Source: an uncultured Clostridiaceae bacterium
GTDB lineage: Bacteria > Bacillota > Clostridia > Oscillospirales > Ruminococcaceae
Direction of reading: 5' to 3'
DNA length: 20,058 nt
Assembly (NCBI GenBank): GCA_946411985.1
Contig: CAMKFY010000009.1
Coordinates: 1-20,058 of the forward strand
The notes below the pieces were generated by a model that was not told the DNA's origin, did no database searches, and saw only the letters and a program-made list of their open reading frames with translations. The translations under genes were made by a program, and so were the position numbers. Below are positions 6,989 through 14,553 of this stretch, piece after piece. Position 1 is the stretch's first letter, and each line of letters opens with the position of its first letter.

Positions 6989-7174
6989 ATGGCAAAGAGG
7001 GCTATGATTGAGAAGCAAAAAAGGCCACCAAAATTTTCCACAAGGGCTTACAATAGGTGTAAGATATGCGGTAGGCCACATGGCTATTTGAGAAAATATG
7101 GTGTTTGTAGGATTTGTTTTAGAGTTTTGGCTTACAAAGGGTATATACCTGGAGTGAAAAAGGCTAGTTGGTAG
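6989..7174 (+). CDS. rpsN: 30S ribosomal protein S14, zinc-binding type Z
   Basis: This is the short 61-residue S14 found in many Firmicutes, which sits in the 30S head. The zinc site is complete: C24 and C27 in CKIC, C40 and C43 in CRIC. The N-terminal MAKRAMIEKQKRPPKFSTR and the terminal GYIPGVKKASW are typical. The ATG follows AGAGGGGGT. No second, cysteine-free S14 lies in this window. Confidence 0.97.
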   Translation: MAKRAMIEKQKRPPKFSTRAYNRCKICGRPHGYLRKYGVCRICFRVLAYKGYIPGVKKASW

Positions 7175-7192
7175 ATTTGAGGAGGAGAAATA

Positions 7193-7594
7193 GTGCAAGC
7201 AACAGATGTAGTGGCGGATATGTTAACGAGATTGCGAAATGCAAATTCGGCAAAGCATGAAAAGGTAGATGTTCCTGCGTCTAAATTGAAAACTTCAATA
7301 GCAAATATACTGTATAGTGAAGGGTATATTGAAAAGTATGAGTTTTTGAAAGATAAAAAGCAAGGAATGTTAAGAATTTTTCTAAAATATGTTGACGCCA
7401 AGAAAAATCCTGTTATAATGAGTTTAAAGAGGGTGTCCAAGCCGGGGCTTCGGTTGTATTATAGTTGTAAAGATTTACCAAAAGTTATGAAAGGGTTGGG
7501 CATTGCTATAGTGTCTACCTCTAAAGGTGTTATGACAGATAAAGAAGCAAGGAAAAAGAATGTTGGCGGGGAAGTGTTAGCTTTTGTTTGGTAA
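7193..7594 (+). CDS. rpsH: 30S ribosomal protein S8
   Basis: S8 is a primary binder of the 16S central domain, and in E. coli it represses the spc operon. The 133-residue product has the normal length and shows VVADMLTRLRNANSAKHEKV at the start, then LKTSIANILYSEGYI. The C-terminal signature reads GIAIVSTSKGVMTDKEARKK, followed by GGEVLAFVW. The GTG start lies behind a strong SD (GAGGAGGAG). An autoregulatory hairpin could not be identified by eye. Confidence 0.97.
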   Translation: MQATDVVADMLTRLRNANSAKHEKVDVPASKLKTSIANILYSEGYIEKYEFLKDKKQGMLRIFLKYVDAKKNPVIMSLKRVSKPGLRLYYSCKDLPKVMKGLGIAIVSTSKGVMTDKEARKKNVGGEVLAFVW

Positions 7595-7608
7595 GGGGGT
7601 GTTGAAAG

Positions 7609-8157
7609 TTGTCTAGGATTGGTAGGCTGCCTGTAAGTGTGCCAGATGGCGTTAATGTTAAAATTAGCGGTAGCTGTGTGGATGTTGTTGGGCCGAAAGG
7701 CAGTTTGAATAATATTTTTAGCAAAGATGTATCGATTAGTTTGGAAGATAAAGTTATAATAATAAAAAGAAAAGATGATTCTAAAAGAAGTAAGAGTTTG
7801 CATGGGCTTACTAGGGCGCTTGTGAACAATATGGTGTTGGGTGTTACTGTTGGTTTTGAGAAAAGATTAGAGATAAATGGCGTAGGTTATCGTGCTCAGA
7901 TGCAGGGTAAGAATCTTGTTATGAACCTTGGCTATTCGCATCCGGTAGTGATTAATAGCGTTGATGGGATAGATATTAAAGTTGAAGGGCAGAATGTCGT
8001 CGTCATATCTGGTGCAGATAAGCAAAAAGTTGGGCAATTTGCTGCAGATATTAGGGGTAAGAGGCCTCCAGAGCCTTACAAGGGCAAAGGCGTTAAGTAT
8101 GTGAATGAGCATATTATAAGAAAAGCAGGTAAAGCTGGTAAGGGTTCTAAAGGGTAA
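7609..8157 (+). CDS. rplF: 50S ribosomal protein L6
   Basis: L6 lies at the base of the L7/L12 stalk and contacts the sarcin-ricin loop. The 182-residue product starts MSRIGRLPVSVPDGVNV from a TTG, 7 nt after AAGGGGGTG, matching the family N-terminus. The two repeated domains are evident: the first through about residue 80, ending in GLTRALVNNMVLGVT; the second with the signature RGKRPPEPYKGKGVKY at about 147-162. The C-terminal tail is basic. Confidence 0.97.
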   Translation: MSRIGRLPVSVPDGVNVKISGSCVDVVGPKGSLNNIFSKDVSISLEDKVIIIKRKDDSKRSKSLHGLTRALVNNMVLGVTVGFEKRLEINGVGYRAQMQGKNLVMNLGYSHPVVINSVDGIDIKVEGQNVVVISGADKQKVGQFAADIRGKRPPEPYKGKGVKYVNEHIIRKAGKAGKGSKG

Positions 8158-8172
8158 AGGAAGGATGAGTTT

Positions 8173-8517
8173 ATGTTAACAAAAGCCAGAGCAAAAAGGC
8201 ATGCAAGAGTGCGGGCTAGGGTGTTCGGAACGCAAGATAGGCCTAGGCTTAGTGTGTTTCGTTCTGATAAAAATTTGTATGCTCAAGTTATAGATGATGT
8301 TTTAGGCAAAACTTTGGTGGCTGCGTCTACTGTTGAAAAGAGCTTTAAGGCTTATGGTGGTAATAAAAAGGCAGCTGAGATTGTTGGGGAAGTTTTAGGA
8401 AAACGTTGTTTAGAAAAAGGTATAAATAAGGTTGTGTTTGATAGAGGTGGATATTTATATCACGGCAGGGTTAAGGCTTTGGCAGACAAAGCTAGAGAAG
8501 CAGGTTTAGAATTTTAA
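8173..8517 (+). CDS. rplR: 50S ribosomal protein L18
   Basis: L18 carries 5S rRNA onto the 50S subunit together with L5. At 114 residues it is a little shorter than many family members (about 117-122), the difference being at the basic N-terminus (MLTKARAKRHARVRARVFGT). Conserved parts include DRPRLSVFRSDKNLYAQVID, GKTLVAAST and VVFDRGGYLYHGRVKALADK near the end. The ATG follows GGAAGGATG. Confidence 0.97.
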   Translation: MLTKARAKRHARVRARVFGTQDRPRLSVFRSDKNLYAQVIDDVLGKTLVAASTVEKSFKAYGGNKKAAEIVGEVLGKRCLEKGINKVVFDRGGYLYHGRVKALADKAREAGLEF

Positions 8518-8533
8518 GAAGGAGGGCAGTTGT

Positions 8534-9034
8534 TTGGCTAAAAAGTTAAAGAGAGAGTTGGAGTTTCAAGAGAAGGTTGTTAGCATTAAGAGGGTTTCTA
8601 AAACTGTGAAAGGTGGAAGAATATTTAAGTTTGCGGTTTTGGTTATAGTAGGAAATAGAAGAGGTAAAGTTGGGATGGGTATTGGTAAATCTGGTGAAAT
8701 ACCTGATGCTGTGCGCAAAGCTATTGATAATGCCAAAAAGGATTTAAGAGATGTGGCATTGCGAGGCACAACGATACCGCACAATATAATAGGAGAATTT
8801 GGTGCTGGCAGGGTGCTTTTAAAGCCTGCTCCTGAAGGAACTGGAGTTATAGCGGGTGGCCCCGTGCGAGCTGTTGTGGAATTGCTTGGAGTAAAAGATA
8901 TAAGAACTAAGTCTTTAAAAAGCAACAACACAATTAATGTTGTTCGTGCTACTTTTGATGGGCTTGTAAAGCTTAGAAGTTTGGCTACTGTTGCTGCTGT
9001 GCGAGGCAAGAGCAGGGCTGAAATTTTAGGTTAG
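8534..9034 (+). CDS. rpsE: 30S ribosomal protein S5
   Basis: S5 helps decoding fidelity and, with S3 and S4, lines mRNA entry. The 166-residue product is of normal length. The N-terminal dsRNA-binding part has QEKVVSIKRVSKTVKGGRIF, with the family signature around GNRRGKVGMGIGKSGEIPDA (about 42-61). The C-terminal part shows GTGVIAGGPVRAVVELLGVK. The TTG start stands 8 nt after GAAGGAGGG and gives the expected MAKKL beginning. Ends in TAG. Confidence 0.97.
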   Translation: MAKKLKRELEFQEKVVSIKRVSKTVKGGRIFKFAVLVIVGNRRGKVGMGIGKSGEIPDAVRKAIDNAKKDLRDVALRGTTIPHNIIGEFGAGRVLLKPAPEGTGVIAGGPVRAVVELLGVKDIRTKSLKSNNTINVVRATFDGLVKLRSLATVAAVRGKSRAEILG

Positions 9035-9046
9035 GTGGTGAATTTT

Positions 9047-9220
9047 GTGTCGGTTAGTATACGGTTAAAGAAGAGTTTGATAGGCGCAAGCAGGAGACAG
9101 GTGTTGGTGGCTGCTTCATTGGGGCTTAAAAGGGTTGGCGATGTTGTTGTTCAGCCGAATAACGAGGCTACTACGGGCAAGCTTTCTAAAATTGCGCATC
9201 TTTTGGAAGTTGTTAAGTAG
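9047..9220 (+). CDS. rpmD: 50S ribosomal protein L30
   Basis: L30 is a small 50S protein near 5S rRNA. From GTG 9047 it is 57 residues, close to the usual 58-60, and shows RLKKSLIGASRRQ, ASLGLKRVGDVVV and the C-terminal KIAHLLEVV. The open frame reaches back to 9035, directly after the rpsE stop, but AGGTGG (9033-9038) is the SD and gives 8 nt spacing to 9047, so the shorter form is chosen. Ends in TAG. Confidence 0.95.
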   Translation: MSVSIRLKKSLIGASRRQVLVAASLGLKRVGDVVVQPNNEATTGKLSKIAHLLEVVK

Positions 9221-9245
9221 CATTTTAATGGAAGGGGGTATTTTT

Positions 9246-9686
9246 TTGAGGTTGCATGAGTTAGCTCCTATGGGCGGTTCTGTAAAGAAAAGAAAAAGAG
9301 TTGGCAGAGGTATGGCTTCTGGGCTGGGTAAAACTTCTGGTAAAGGTAATAAGGGGCAGAATGCGAGGTCTGGCGGTGGCGTGCGGCCGGGCTTTGAAGG
9401 TGGTCAGATGCCTTTTCAAAGGAGAGTCCCGAAGAGAGGGTTTAATAATATTTTCAAGAAAAGGTATGCTATATTAAATGTTAGTAGGCTTAATATATTT
9501 GAAGATGGTGCTGAAGTTAATATTTCAAAGTTGTTAGATCTTGGTGTTGTAAATCAAGAGTATGATGGGCTTAAAATTTTGGGTAGCGGCGATATTAATA
9601 AGAAATTAAAAGTAACTGCAGCAAAATTTTCAAAGAGTGCTGTAAAGAAGATAGAAGCTGTTGGTGGAAAGGTAGATATTGGTTAG
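9246..9686 (+). CDS. rplO: 50S ribosomal protein L15
   Basis: L15 is a late-assembly 50S protein that snakes through 23S rRNA. The TTG at 9246 lies 6-7 nt after GAAGGGGGT and gives MRLHELAPMGGSVKKRKRVG, the family N-terminus; the product is 146 residues, the normal length. A longer frame from 9135 overlaps rpmD in another frame and is not coding. The Gly-rich basic segment GRGMASGLGKTSGKGNKGQN and RPGFEGGQMPFQRRVPKRGF are typical. The TAG stop lies 3 nt before secY. Confidence 0.96.
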   Translation: MRLHELAPMGGSVKKRKRVGRGMASGLGKTSGKGNKGQNARSGGGVRPGFEGGQMPFQRRVPKRGFNNIFKKRYAILNVSRLNIFEDGAEVNISKLLDLGVVNQEYDGLKILGSGDINKKLKVTAAKFSKSAVKKIEAVGGKVDIG

Positions 9687-9689
9687 TTT

Positions 9690-10985
9690 ATGTTTAATAT
9701 GATTTCTAAAATATTCAGTTCTAGAGATTTGCAGAATAAGCTTATGTTTACAATGTTTATATTGATGGTTTATAGGTTTGGTGCAGCTATTCCTGTGCCA
9801 TTTATAGATGCAAATTTTGTAGAGGCTGCTGTTAGGAGAACGGGTAGTTTTTTGAGTTACCTGGATGTGCTTTCTGGTGGCGGTTTGTCGAGAGCCACTC
9901 TTTTTGCTATGTCTATTCAGCCATATATAAGTTCTTCTATAATAGTACAGCTTCTAACTGTCGTGGTGCCGGCGTTTGAAAAGTTGCAAAAAGAGGGCGA
10001 ACATGGCAGAAAAAAGCTTTTGAAGATGACAAGGTATCTTACAATATTTTTGGCTATAGTGCAGGGGCTCCTTTATTATGCGTTAATATATGCTAGTGGA
10101 GGTTTACGATACAAGTCGGGGTTTGATGGTTTGTTTGCCGCAGTTGTTATAATAGTGTCGTTAACTACTGGCACCGCGCTTATAGTTTGGTTGGGGGAGC
10201 GTGTTAGTGAGAGAGGTTTAGGCAACGGTATATCTATAATACTTTTTGCAAGCATAATAGCTAGGGCTCCATCCGCTGCTGCTGGGATTTGGAACATGAT
10301 AAAACGTGGTATGGATGGGCAGTATAAATATTATACTTTCGCGTTTTTAGTTGTTTTTGCGTTTTTGTTTATGCTCGTTTTGGTGGTTGTTATGCATTTG
10401 GCAGAGCGAAGAATACCTATTCAGTATGCAAAAAGAGTGGTTGGCAGAAGAATGTATGCTGGGCAGAGTGCGCATATTCCAATAAAGCTTAGTATGAGTG
10501 GAGTTATGCCTATAATATTTGCTAGTTCTATATTGGGTGTTCCAGGTATGATTGGTGGTTTTTTGCGATTAGAGCCTGGCACATTTTGGCACGGTTTTTT
10601 TTCAATATTTAGAAATGATTCATGGAAGTATGCGGTTATATATTTCATACTTATATTAATATTCAACTTCTTTTATGTTTCTGTTCAATATAATCCTATA
10701 GAAATAGCTAACAATTTAATAAAAAGTAACGGTTCAATTCCTGGGATACGGCCTGGTAGGTCTACTTCTTCTTTTATATCAAAAATTTTGTGGAGGATGG
10801 CTACTATTGGTGCTTTGGTTATAGCTTTTATAGCCATATTTCCAATAATATTTACAATAACAACTGGGGAGAATATGGCTTTAGGAGGTACGTCGCTTTT
10901 GATAGTTGTGGGGGTAGCCTTGGAAACGGTTAGAGTTATTCAGTCGCAGGTGACTATGCAGAAGCATAAAGGTTTTTTGGAGTAG
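9690..10985 (+). CDS. secY: Preprotein translocase channel subunit SecY
   Basis: SecY is the ten-helix membrane pore of the Sec translocon, working with SecE and SecA or the ribosome. The 431-residue product has the usual length. The plug region LDVLSGGGLSRATLFAMSIQ follows TM1 (about 20-36). Further signatures are GERVSERGLGNGIS near 168-181, AERRIPIQYAKR near 238-249 in the SecA/ribosome-binding loop, NPIEIANNLIKSNGSIPGI near 340, and the C-terminal ETVRVIQSQ. The SD is weak and distant, and the start is only 3 nt from the rplO stop, suggesting coupling. Confidence 0.98.
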   Translation: MFNMISKIFSSRDLQNKLMFTMFILMVYRFGAAIPVPFIDANFVEAAVRRTGSFLSYLDVLSGGGLSRATLFAMSIQPYISSSIIVQLLTVVVPAFEKLQKEGEHGRKKLLKMTRYLTIFLAIVQGLLYYALIYASGGLRYKSGFDGLFAAVVIIVSLTTGTALIVWLGERVSERGLGNGISIILFASIIARAPSAAAGIWNMIKRGMDGQYKYYTFAFLVVFAFLFMLVLVVVMHLAERRIPIQYAKRVVGRRMYAGQSAHIPIKLSMSGVMPIIFASSILGVPGMIGGFLRLEPGTFWHGFFSIFRNDSWKYAVIYFILILIFNFFYVSVQYNPIEIANNLIKSNGSIPGIRPGRSTSSFISKILWRMATIGALVIAFIAIFPIIFTITTGENMALGGTSLLIVVGVALETVRVIQSQVTMQKHKGFLE

Positions 10986-11014
10986 CATTTTGAATTTTAA
11001 TGAGGAGTTAGTTT

Positions 11015-11656
11015 ATGAATATATTGCTTTTGGGGGCACCAGGGGCAGGCAAGGGAACGCAAGCGGCCTTAATAAGTGGAAAGCTTGGTATCCCAATAAT
11101 ATCTATGGGTGATATGCTGCGTGACATTTTGGTGGAAGATGAAAGTTTGAAGGAGCAGGTTGAGCCTTATATGCGTTCTGGTAGGCTTGTGCCAGATGAT
11201 ATTGTTGGGGTAATATTAAGGCGACGCATTGAAAAGCCTGATTGTAAAGGCGGTTTTATATTAGATGGTTACCCTAGAAATGTTGAGCAAGCTAAGCATT
11301 TAGATAAAATTGGGGTTAACATAGACAAGGTTATTGGGATACATGTTAACAAAGAAGAGTTGGTAAGCAGGTTGGTTGGCCGGAGAATATGTAAGAGTTG
11401 TGCAGCGCCTTTTCATGTGTCATTTAAAAAGCCGGTTAAGGAAGGAGTTTGTGATTTTTGTGGTGGAGAGTTAATTTCAAGGAAAGATGATGTTGCTGAT
11501 GTTATAAACACTAGGCTGGAGGTTTATTACGAGCAAACTAGGCCTCTGGAGGGGTATTATTACAATTTAGGTAAGTTTTTTGTTGTTAATGGAGAGGATA
11601 GTGTGGATAGTGTTAACAATATGTTGATGAATGTGGTGGAAGGAATTGCACAGTGA
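11015..11656 (+). CDS. adk: Adenylate kinase, zinc-binding long-lid type
   Basis: Adenylate kinase interconverts ATP plus AMP with two ADP in the cytoplasm. The 213-residue product has the P-loop GAPGAGKGTQ (7-16), the AMP-binding segment with SMGDMLRD and ILDGYPRN (82-89, R88 kept), and the LID with four cysteines C126, C129, C146 and C149, a structural zinc site as in Gram-positive enzymes. The motif usually read DGFPRT is DGYPRN here. The ATG follows GAGGAG. The TGA stop overlaps the map start in GTGA. Confidence 0.98.
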   Translation: MNILLLGAPGAGKGTQAALISGKLGIPIISMGDMLRDILVEDESLKEQVEPYMRSGRLVPDDIVGVILRRRIEKPDCKGGFILDGYPRNVEQAKHLDKIGVNIDKVIGIHVNKEELVSRLVGRRICKSCAAPFHVSFKKPVKEGVCDFCGGELISRKDDVADVINTRLEVYYEQTRPLEGYYYNLGKFFVVNGEDSVDSVNNMLMNVVEGIAQ

Positions 11657-12408
11657 TTAATATAAAAACTGCTAAAGAAATAGAAAAAATGAGGTCAGCG
11701 GCGTTAATTTCTGCTAAGGCTTTGGAGCTTGCGGGGAGTATGTGCGTGGCTGGTATAGATTGTTATAGCATAGATGAGGCCGTGAGGAAGTATATTTTTT
11801 CTGAGAATGCTATGCCTAGTTTTTTGGACTATAATGGTTATCCCAAGTCTTGCTGTATTTCAATAAATGATATGGTAATACATGGTATTCCCTCTAGAGA
11901 TGTTGTTTTAAAAAATGGTGATATAGTTAGTGTAGATGTGGGCGCCAAATACGAGGGGTATAACGGCGATAATGCCTATACTTTTGTTGTTGGTGGTGTG
12001 TCTGAAGAGGTTAGGTCGTTTTTAAGCACTGCGGAAGACGCTTTGTTTGCTGGTATAGAGTGCGCTGTGAAGGGCAGGCGTGTTGGGGATATATCGCTTG
12101 CTGTGCAGCAGGTTGTTGAGCGTTGTAATTATGGCATTATTAGGGAATTTGTGGGGCATGGAGTTGGAAGGCAGTTGCACGAAGAGCCAGAAGTCCCGAA
12201 TTTTTTGGATAATGTTAATTTTAAAGGTCCGAGGTTGGCGCCTGGTATGGTTGTTGCTATTGAGCCAATGGTTTCTATGGGCGATGGGAAGGTTGTTAGA
12301 TGCGCTGATGGTTGGGGAATAAGAACTAGAGATGGCAGCCTTGCTGCGCACTTTGAGCATACCGTTTTAATAACCGATAGTAAACCGGTGATTCTTACTA
12401 AGTTGTAG
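11653..12408 (+). CDS. map: Type I methionine aminopeptidase
   Basis: This enzyme removes the initiator methionine from nascent proteins after deformylation. The 251-residue product has all five expected metal ligands: D95 (in VDVG), D106 (GDNA), H169 (GHGVG), E204 (EPM) and E235 (FEHT), plus the substrate-contacting H77 in IHGIP. It is the short form without an N-terminal zinc finger. The GTG start overlaps the adk stop by 4 nt, with GGAAGGA 9 nt upstream, so the two are co-translated. Ends in TAG. Confidence 0.98.
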   Translation: MINIKTAKEIEKMRSAALISAKALELAGSMCVAGIDCYSIDEAVRKYIFSENAMPSFLDYNGYPKSCCISINDMVIHGIPSRDVVLKNGDIVSVDVGAKYEGYNGDNAYTFVVGGVSEEVRSFLSTAEDALFAGIECAVKGRRVGDISLAVQQVVERCNYGIIREFVGHGVGRQLHEEPEVPNFLDNVNFKGPRLAPGMVVAIEPMVSMGDGKVVRCADGWGIRTRDGSLAAHFEHTVLITDSKPVILTKL

Positions 12409-12416
12409 GGGGTTTA

Positions 12417-12659
12417 ATGGGCATAGAGGTTGGCATGGTGGTAAAATCTGTGGCAGGGCATGATAAAGGTAGTTTTTATGTTGTTATTGGGGTAAATAAT
12501 AGCAGGGCATTTATAGTAGATGGGCGTGTTAGGTTGCTTCAAAAGCCCAAAGCGAAGAATTTTATTCATCTAAAGAAAACTAATTGTATAGTTAATGTTG
12601 AAGAATTTAAAACAAATAAAAAAATACGTGAACTTTTACACAGTTACAACTATAATTAG
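12417..12659 (+). CDS. Small KOW-domain (L14e-like) RNA-binding protein
   Basis: The 80-residue basic protein starts MGIEVGMVVKSVAGHDKGSF, a KOW-type beta segment resembling the N-terminal half of archaeal/eukaryotic L14e, then shows GRVRLLQKPKAKNFIHLKKT near 36-55. From my knowledge of the region, a gene of this kind lies between map and infA in many Clostridia; its exact function has not been established to my knowledge. The position suggests a ribosome-associated or rRNA-binding role, which is inference. The ATG follows AGGGGGT. Ends in TAG. Confidence 0.85.
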   Translation: MGIEVGMVVKSVAGHDKGSFYVVIGVNNSRAFIVDGRVRLLQKPKAKNFIHLKKTNCIVNVEEFKTNKKIRELLHSYNYN

Positions 12660-12681
12660 CTAGAATTTGGGAGTATTTTTT

Positions 12682-12900
12682 ATGGCAAAAGATGATGTTA
12701 TAGAGATTGAAGGTAAGGTTATTGAAGCTTTGCCAAATGCTACTTTTAAAGTGGAGTTGGAGAATGGGCATATTATTACTGCACATATATCTGGTAAGCT
12801 CAGGATGAATTTTATAAGGATATTGGTGGGTGATATGGTTACTGTAGAGGTTTCTCCATATGATTTAACTAAAGGCAGGATAACTTGGAGGTCTAAGTAA
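12682..12900 (+). CDS. infA: Translation initiation factor IF-1
   Basis: IF-1 is the S1/OB-fold factor that occupies the A site of the 30S subunit during initiation. From ATG 12682 the product is 72 residues, exactly the family length, and reads MAKDDVIEIEGKVIEALPNA, then FKVELENGHIITAHISGKLR and DMVTVEVSPYDLTKGRITWR. The ATG lies behind TTGGGAG. A frame from 12667 would add five residues and overlap the SD, so it is not used. Confidence 0.98.
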   Translation: MAKDDVIEIEGKVIEALPNATFKVELENGHIITAHISGKLRMNFIRILVGDMVTVEVSPYDLTKGRITWRSK

Positions 12901-12919
12901 TTTTTTGGAGGTGTGTTTT

Positions 12920-13033
12920 ATGAAGGTGAGGCCGTCTGTTAAGCCTATTTGTGAAAAGTGTAAAGTTATAAAAAGGAAGAGAAGGGTAATGGTTATTTGT
13001 GAAAACCCAAAGCATAAACAAAGGCAAGGTTAA
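12920..13033 (+). CDS. rpmJ: 50S ribosomal protein L36, zinc-binding form
   Basis: L36 is the smallest 50S protein. The 37-residue frame reads MKVRPSVKPICEKCKVIKRK and continues to KHKQRQG with a TAA stop. Zinc ligands C11, C14, C27 and H32 are all present, so this is the cysteine-containing form. The ATG is preceded by TTGGAGGTG at normal spacing. The placement between infA and rpsM is the standard one. Confidence 0.97.
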   Translation: MKVRPSVKPICEKCKVIKRKRRVMVICENPKHKQRQG

Positions 13034-13050
13034 AAAGGGAGGTATTTTAA

Positions 13051-13413
13051 ATGGCGCGAATAGCAGGTGTAGATTTGCCGCGGAAGAAGAGAATAGAGGC
13101 AGGGCTTACCTATATATATGGTATAGGGCGTAGTAAGGCTTGCGAAATAATTAAAGCCACAGGCGTAGATCCTAATATTAGAGTGGAGCATTTGAGTGAA
13201 GACGATGCTGCGAAAATAAGGGCGTATATAGACAAAAACATTCAGGTTGAAGGTAATTTGAGAAGAGAAGTTGGGCTTAATATAAAAAGGCTTATAGAAA
13301 TAAATTGTTATAGAGGGCGCAGGCACAGATTAGGGCTTCCAGTTAGAGGTCAGAAAACTAAAACTAATGCAAGAACAAGAAAAGGGCCGAAAAAGTTGCC
13401 TGGTAAAAAGTAA
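13051..13413 (+). CDS. rpsM: 30S ribosomal protein S13
   Basis: S13 forms inter-subunit bridges from the 30S head and touches the P-site tRNA. The 120-residue product begins MARIAGVDLPRKKRIEAGLT and has YGIGRSKACEI with the helix-two-turn-helix region. It ends with the basic signature YRGRRHRLGLPVRGQKTKTN, then RTRKGPKK. The ATG follows AAAGGGAGGT. Ends in TAA. Confidence 0.97.
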   Translation: MARIAGVDLPRKKRIEAGLTYIYGIGRSKACEIIKATGVDPNIRVEHLSEDDAAKIRAYIDKNIQVEGNLRREVGLNIKRLIEINCYRGRRHRLGLPVRGQKTKTNARTRKGPKKLPGKK

Positions 13414-13431
13414 ATTAGGAAGGAGAATATC

Positions 13432-13839
13432 ATGGCAAAGAATACGTCATCAGTTAAGTCTGTGGGCAATAGAAGAAAAAAGGTGAGGAAAAATATTCAG
13501 TTTGGTGTTGCTCATATACAGTCTACTTTTAATAATACTATAGTTAGCATAACAGATACTAAGGGTAATTTAATATCTTGGGCTTCTGCAGGAGGTATGG
13601 GTTTTAAAGGGAGCAGGAAATCTACGCCTTATGCTGCGCAGATGACGGCTGATAAGGCTGCTAAAAGTTCTATGGATCATGGTTTGAAGTCTATATCGGT
13701 GCTTGTTAAGGGGCCTGGAGCGGGGAGAGAGGCAGCTATTAGGGCGTTGCAATCGGCAGGTTTGGAAATTAGTATGATTAAAGATGTTACGCCTATTCCA
13801 CACAATGGTTGTCGTCCTCCGAAGAGGCGTCGTGTTTAA
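13432..13839 (+). CDS. rpsK: 30S ribosomal protein S11
   Basis: S11 lies on the 30S platform near the mRNA exit and the Shine-Dalgarno helix. The 135-residue product has a basic N-terminal extension, then GVAHIQSTFNNTIVSITDTK, SWASAGGMGFKGSRKSTPYA, the signature VKGPGAGREAAIRALQSAGL and the C-terminal PIPHNGCRPPKRRRV. The ATG follows AAGGAGAA. Ends in TAA. Confidence 0.97.
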   Translation: MAKNTSSVKSVGNRRKKVRKNIQFGVAHIQSTFNNTIVSITDTKGNLISWASAGGMGFKGSRKSTPYAAQMTADKAAKSSMDHGLKSISVLVKGPGAGREAAIRALQSAGLEISMIKDVTPIPHNGCRPPKRRRV

Positions 13840-13872
13840 AAGTTTAAAAATATGAGGAGGTTTATTTGTTAG

Positions 13873-14499
13873 ATGGCGAAATATACTGGAGCGGTTTGCA
13901 GGCGGTGCAGGAGAGAGAATGAGAAACTTTTCCTAAAAGGGGAGCGTTGTTATTCAGATAAGTGTTCGTTAGATAGGCGGGGTTATGCGCCAGGCCAGCA
14001 TGGGCAAAATAGGAAAAAGAGTTCGGAATATGGTTTGCAGCTTCGTGCCAAGCAGATGACAAAGAGGTATTATTGTATTTTAGAGAAGCAATTTTCTGGA
14101 TATTTTAAGTTGGCAGAAAGAAAGCCAGGTATGACTGGTGAAAATTTGCTTAGAATTTTGGAGTCTAGGCTTGATAATGTTGTCTATTCAGCTGGGTTTG
14201 CCTCTTCGAGAGTGGAAGCTAGGCAGTTGGTGTTGCATGGGCATTTTTTGTTAAATGGCAAGAGGGTTAATATCCCTTCTATATTGGTGAAGCCTAATGA
14301 TGTTGTGGAGCTTCATGTTAACAGCAAGAAGAGTGAAAAGTTTAAGTATATATTTGAAAATTTTTCGTCTCGCCCTGTTCCTATGTGGATGCGGGTAAAT
14401 AAAGAAGATTGCAAGATAGTTGTGGAGCGTTTGTGTGCTATGGAAGAGGTGCAGTTGCCGGTGCAGGTGCATTTAATAGTTGAGCTATACTCTAGGTAA
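13873..14499 (+). CDS. rpsD: 30S ribosomal protein S4, zinc-binding form
   Basis: S4 nucleates 30S assembly and affects decoding fidelity. The 208-residue product begins MAKYTGAVCRRCRRENEKLF; C9, C12, C26 and C31 form a zinc site. RRGYAPGQHGQNRKK is typical, and the S4 RNA-binding domain is visible as LESRLDNVVYSAGFASSRVE followed by ARQLVLHGHFLLNGKRVNIP. The ATG lies about 12 nt from ATGAGGAGG, longer than neighbours, and an in-frame TAG just upstream fixes the start. Location inside the alpha operon differs from Bacillus, where rpsD stands alone. Confidence 0.97.
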   Translation: MAKYTGAVCRRCRRENEKLFLKGERCYSDKCSLDRRGYAPGQHGQNRKKSSEYGLQLRAKQMTKRYYCILEKQFSGYFKLAERKPGMTGENLLRILESRLDNVVYSAGFASSRVEARQLVLHGHFLLNGKRVNIPSILVKPNDVVELHVNSKKSEKFKYIFENFSSRPVPMWMRVNKEDCKIVVERLCAMEEVQLPVQVHLIVELYSR

Positions 14500-14553
14500 C
14501 AGTGGTTTTGGAGTTTTTGCTGTGCTTTCATATTGTTTACTGGAGGGGTTTGA

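Noticed and set aside
9135..9245. Extension of rplO into rpmD by 37 codons.
   Set aside because: It is an out-of-frame overlap with rpmD; the TTG at 9246 has an SD and the family N-terminus.
12080..12322. 80-codon forward frame inside map, and similar long minus-strand frames inside rpsE (8566-9009) and map (12022-12360).
   Set aside because: They are shadows of well-supported genes, with no SD and no recognisable product.
14500..14553. Possible S4-binding regulatory site in the rpsD-rpoA gap.
   Set aside because: The gap is G/T-rich and no stable hairpin or known element could be drawn.
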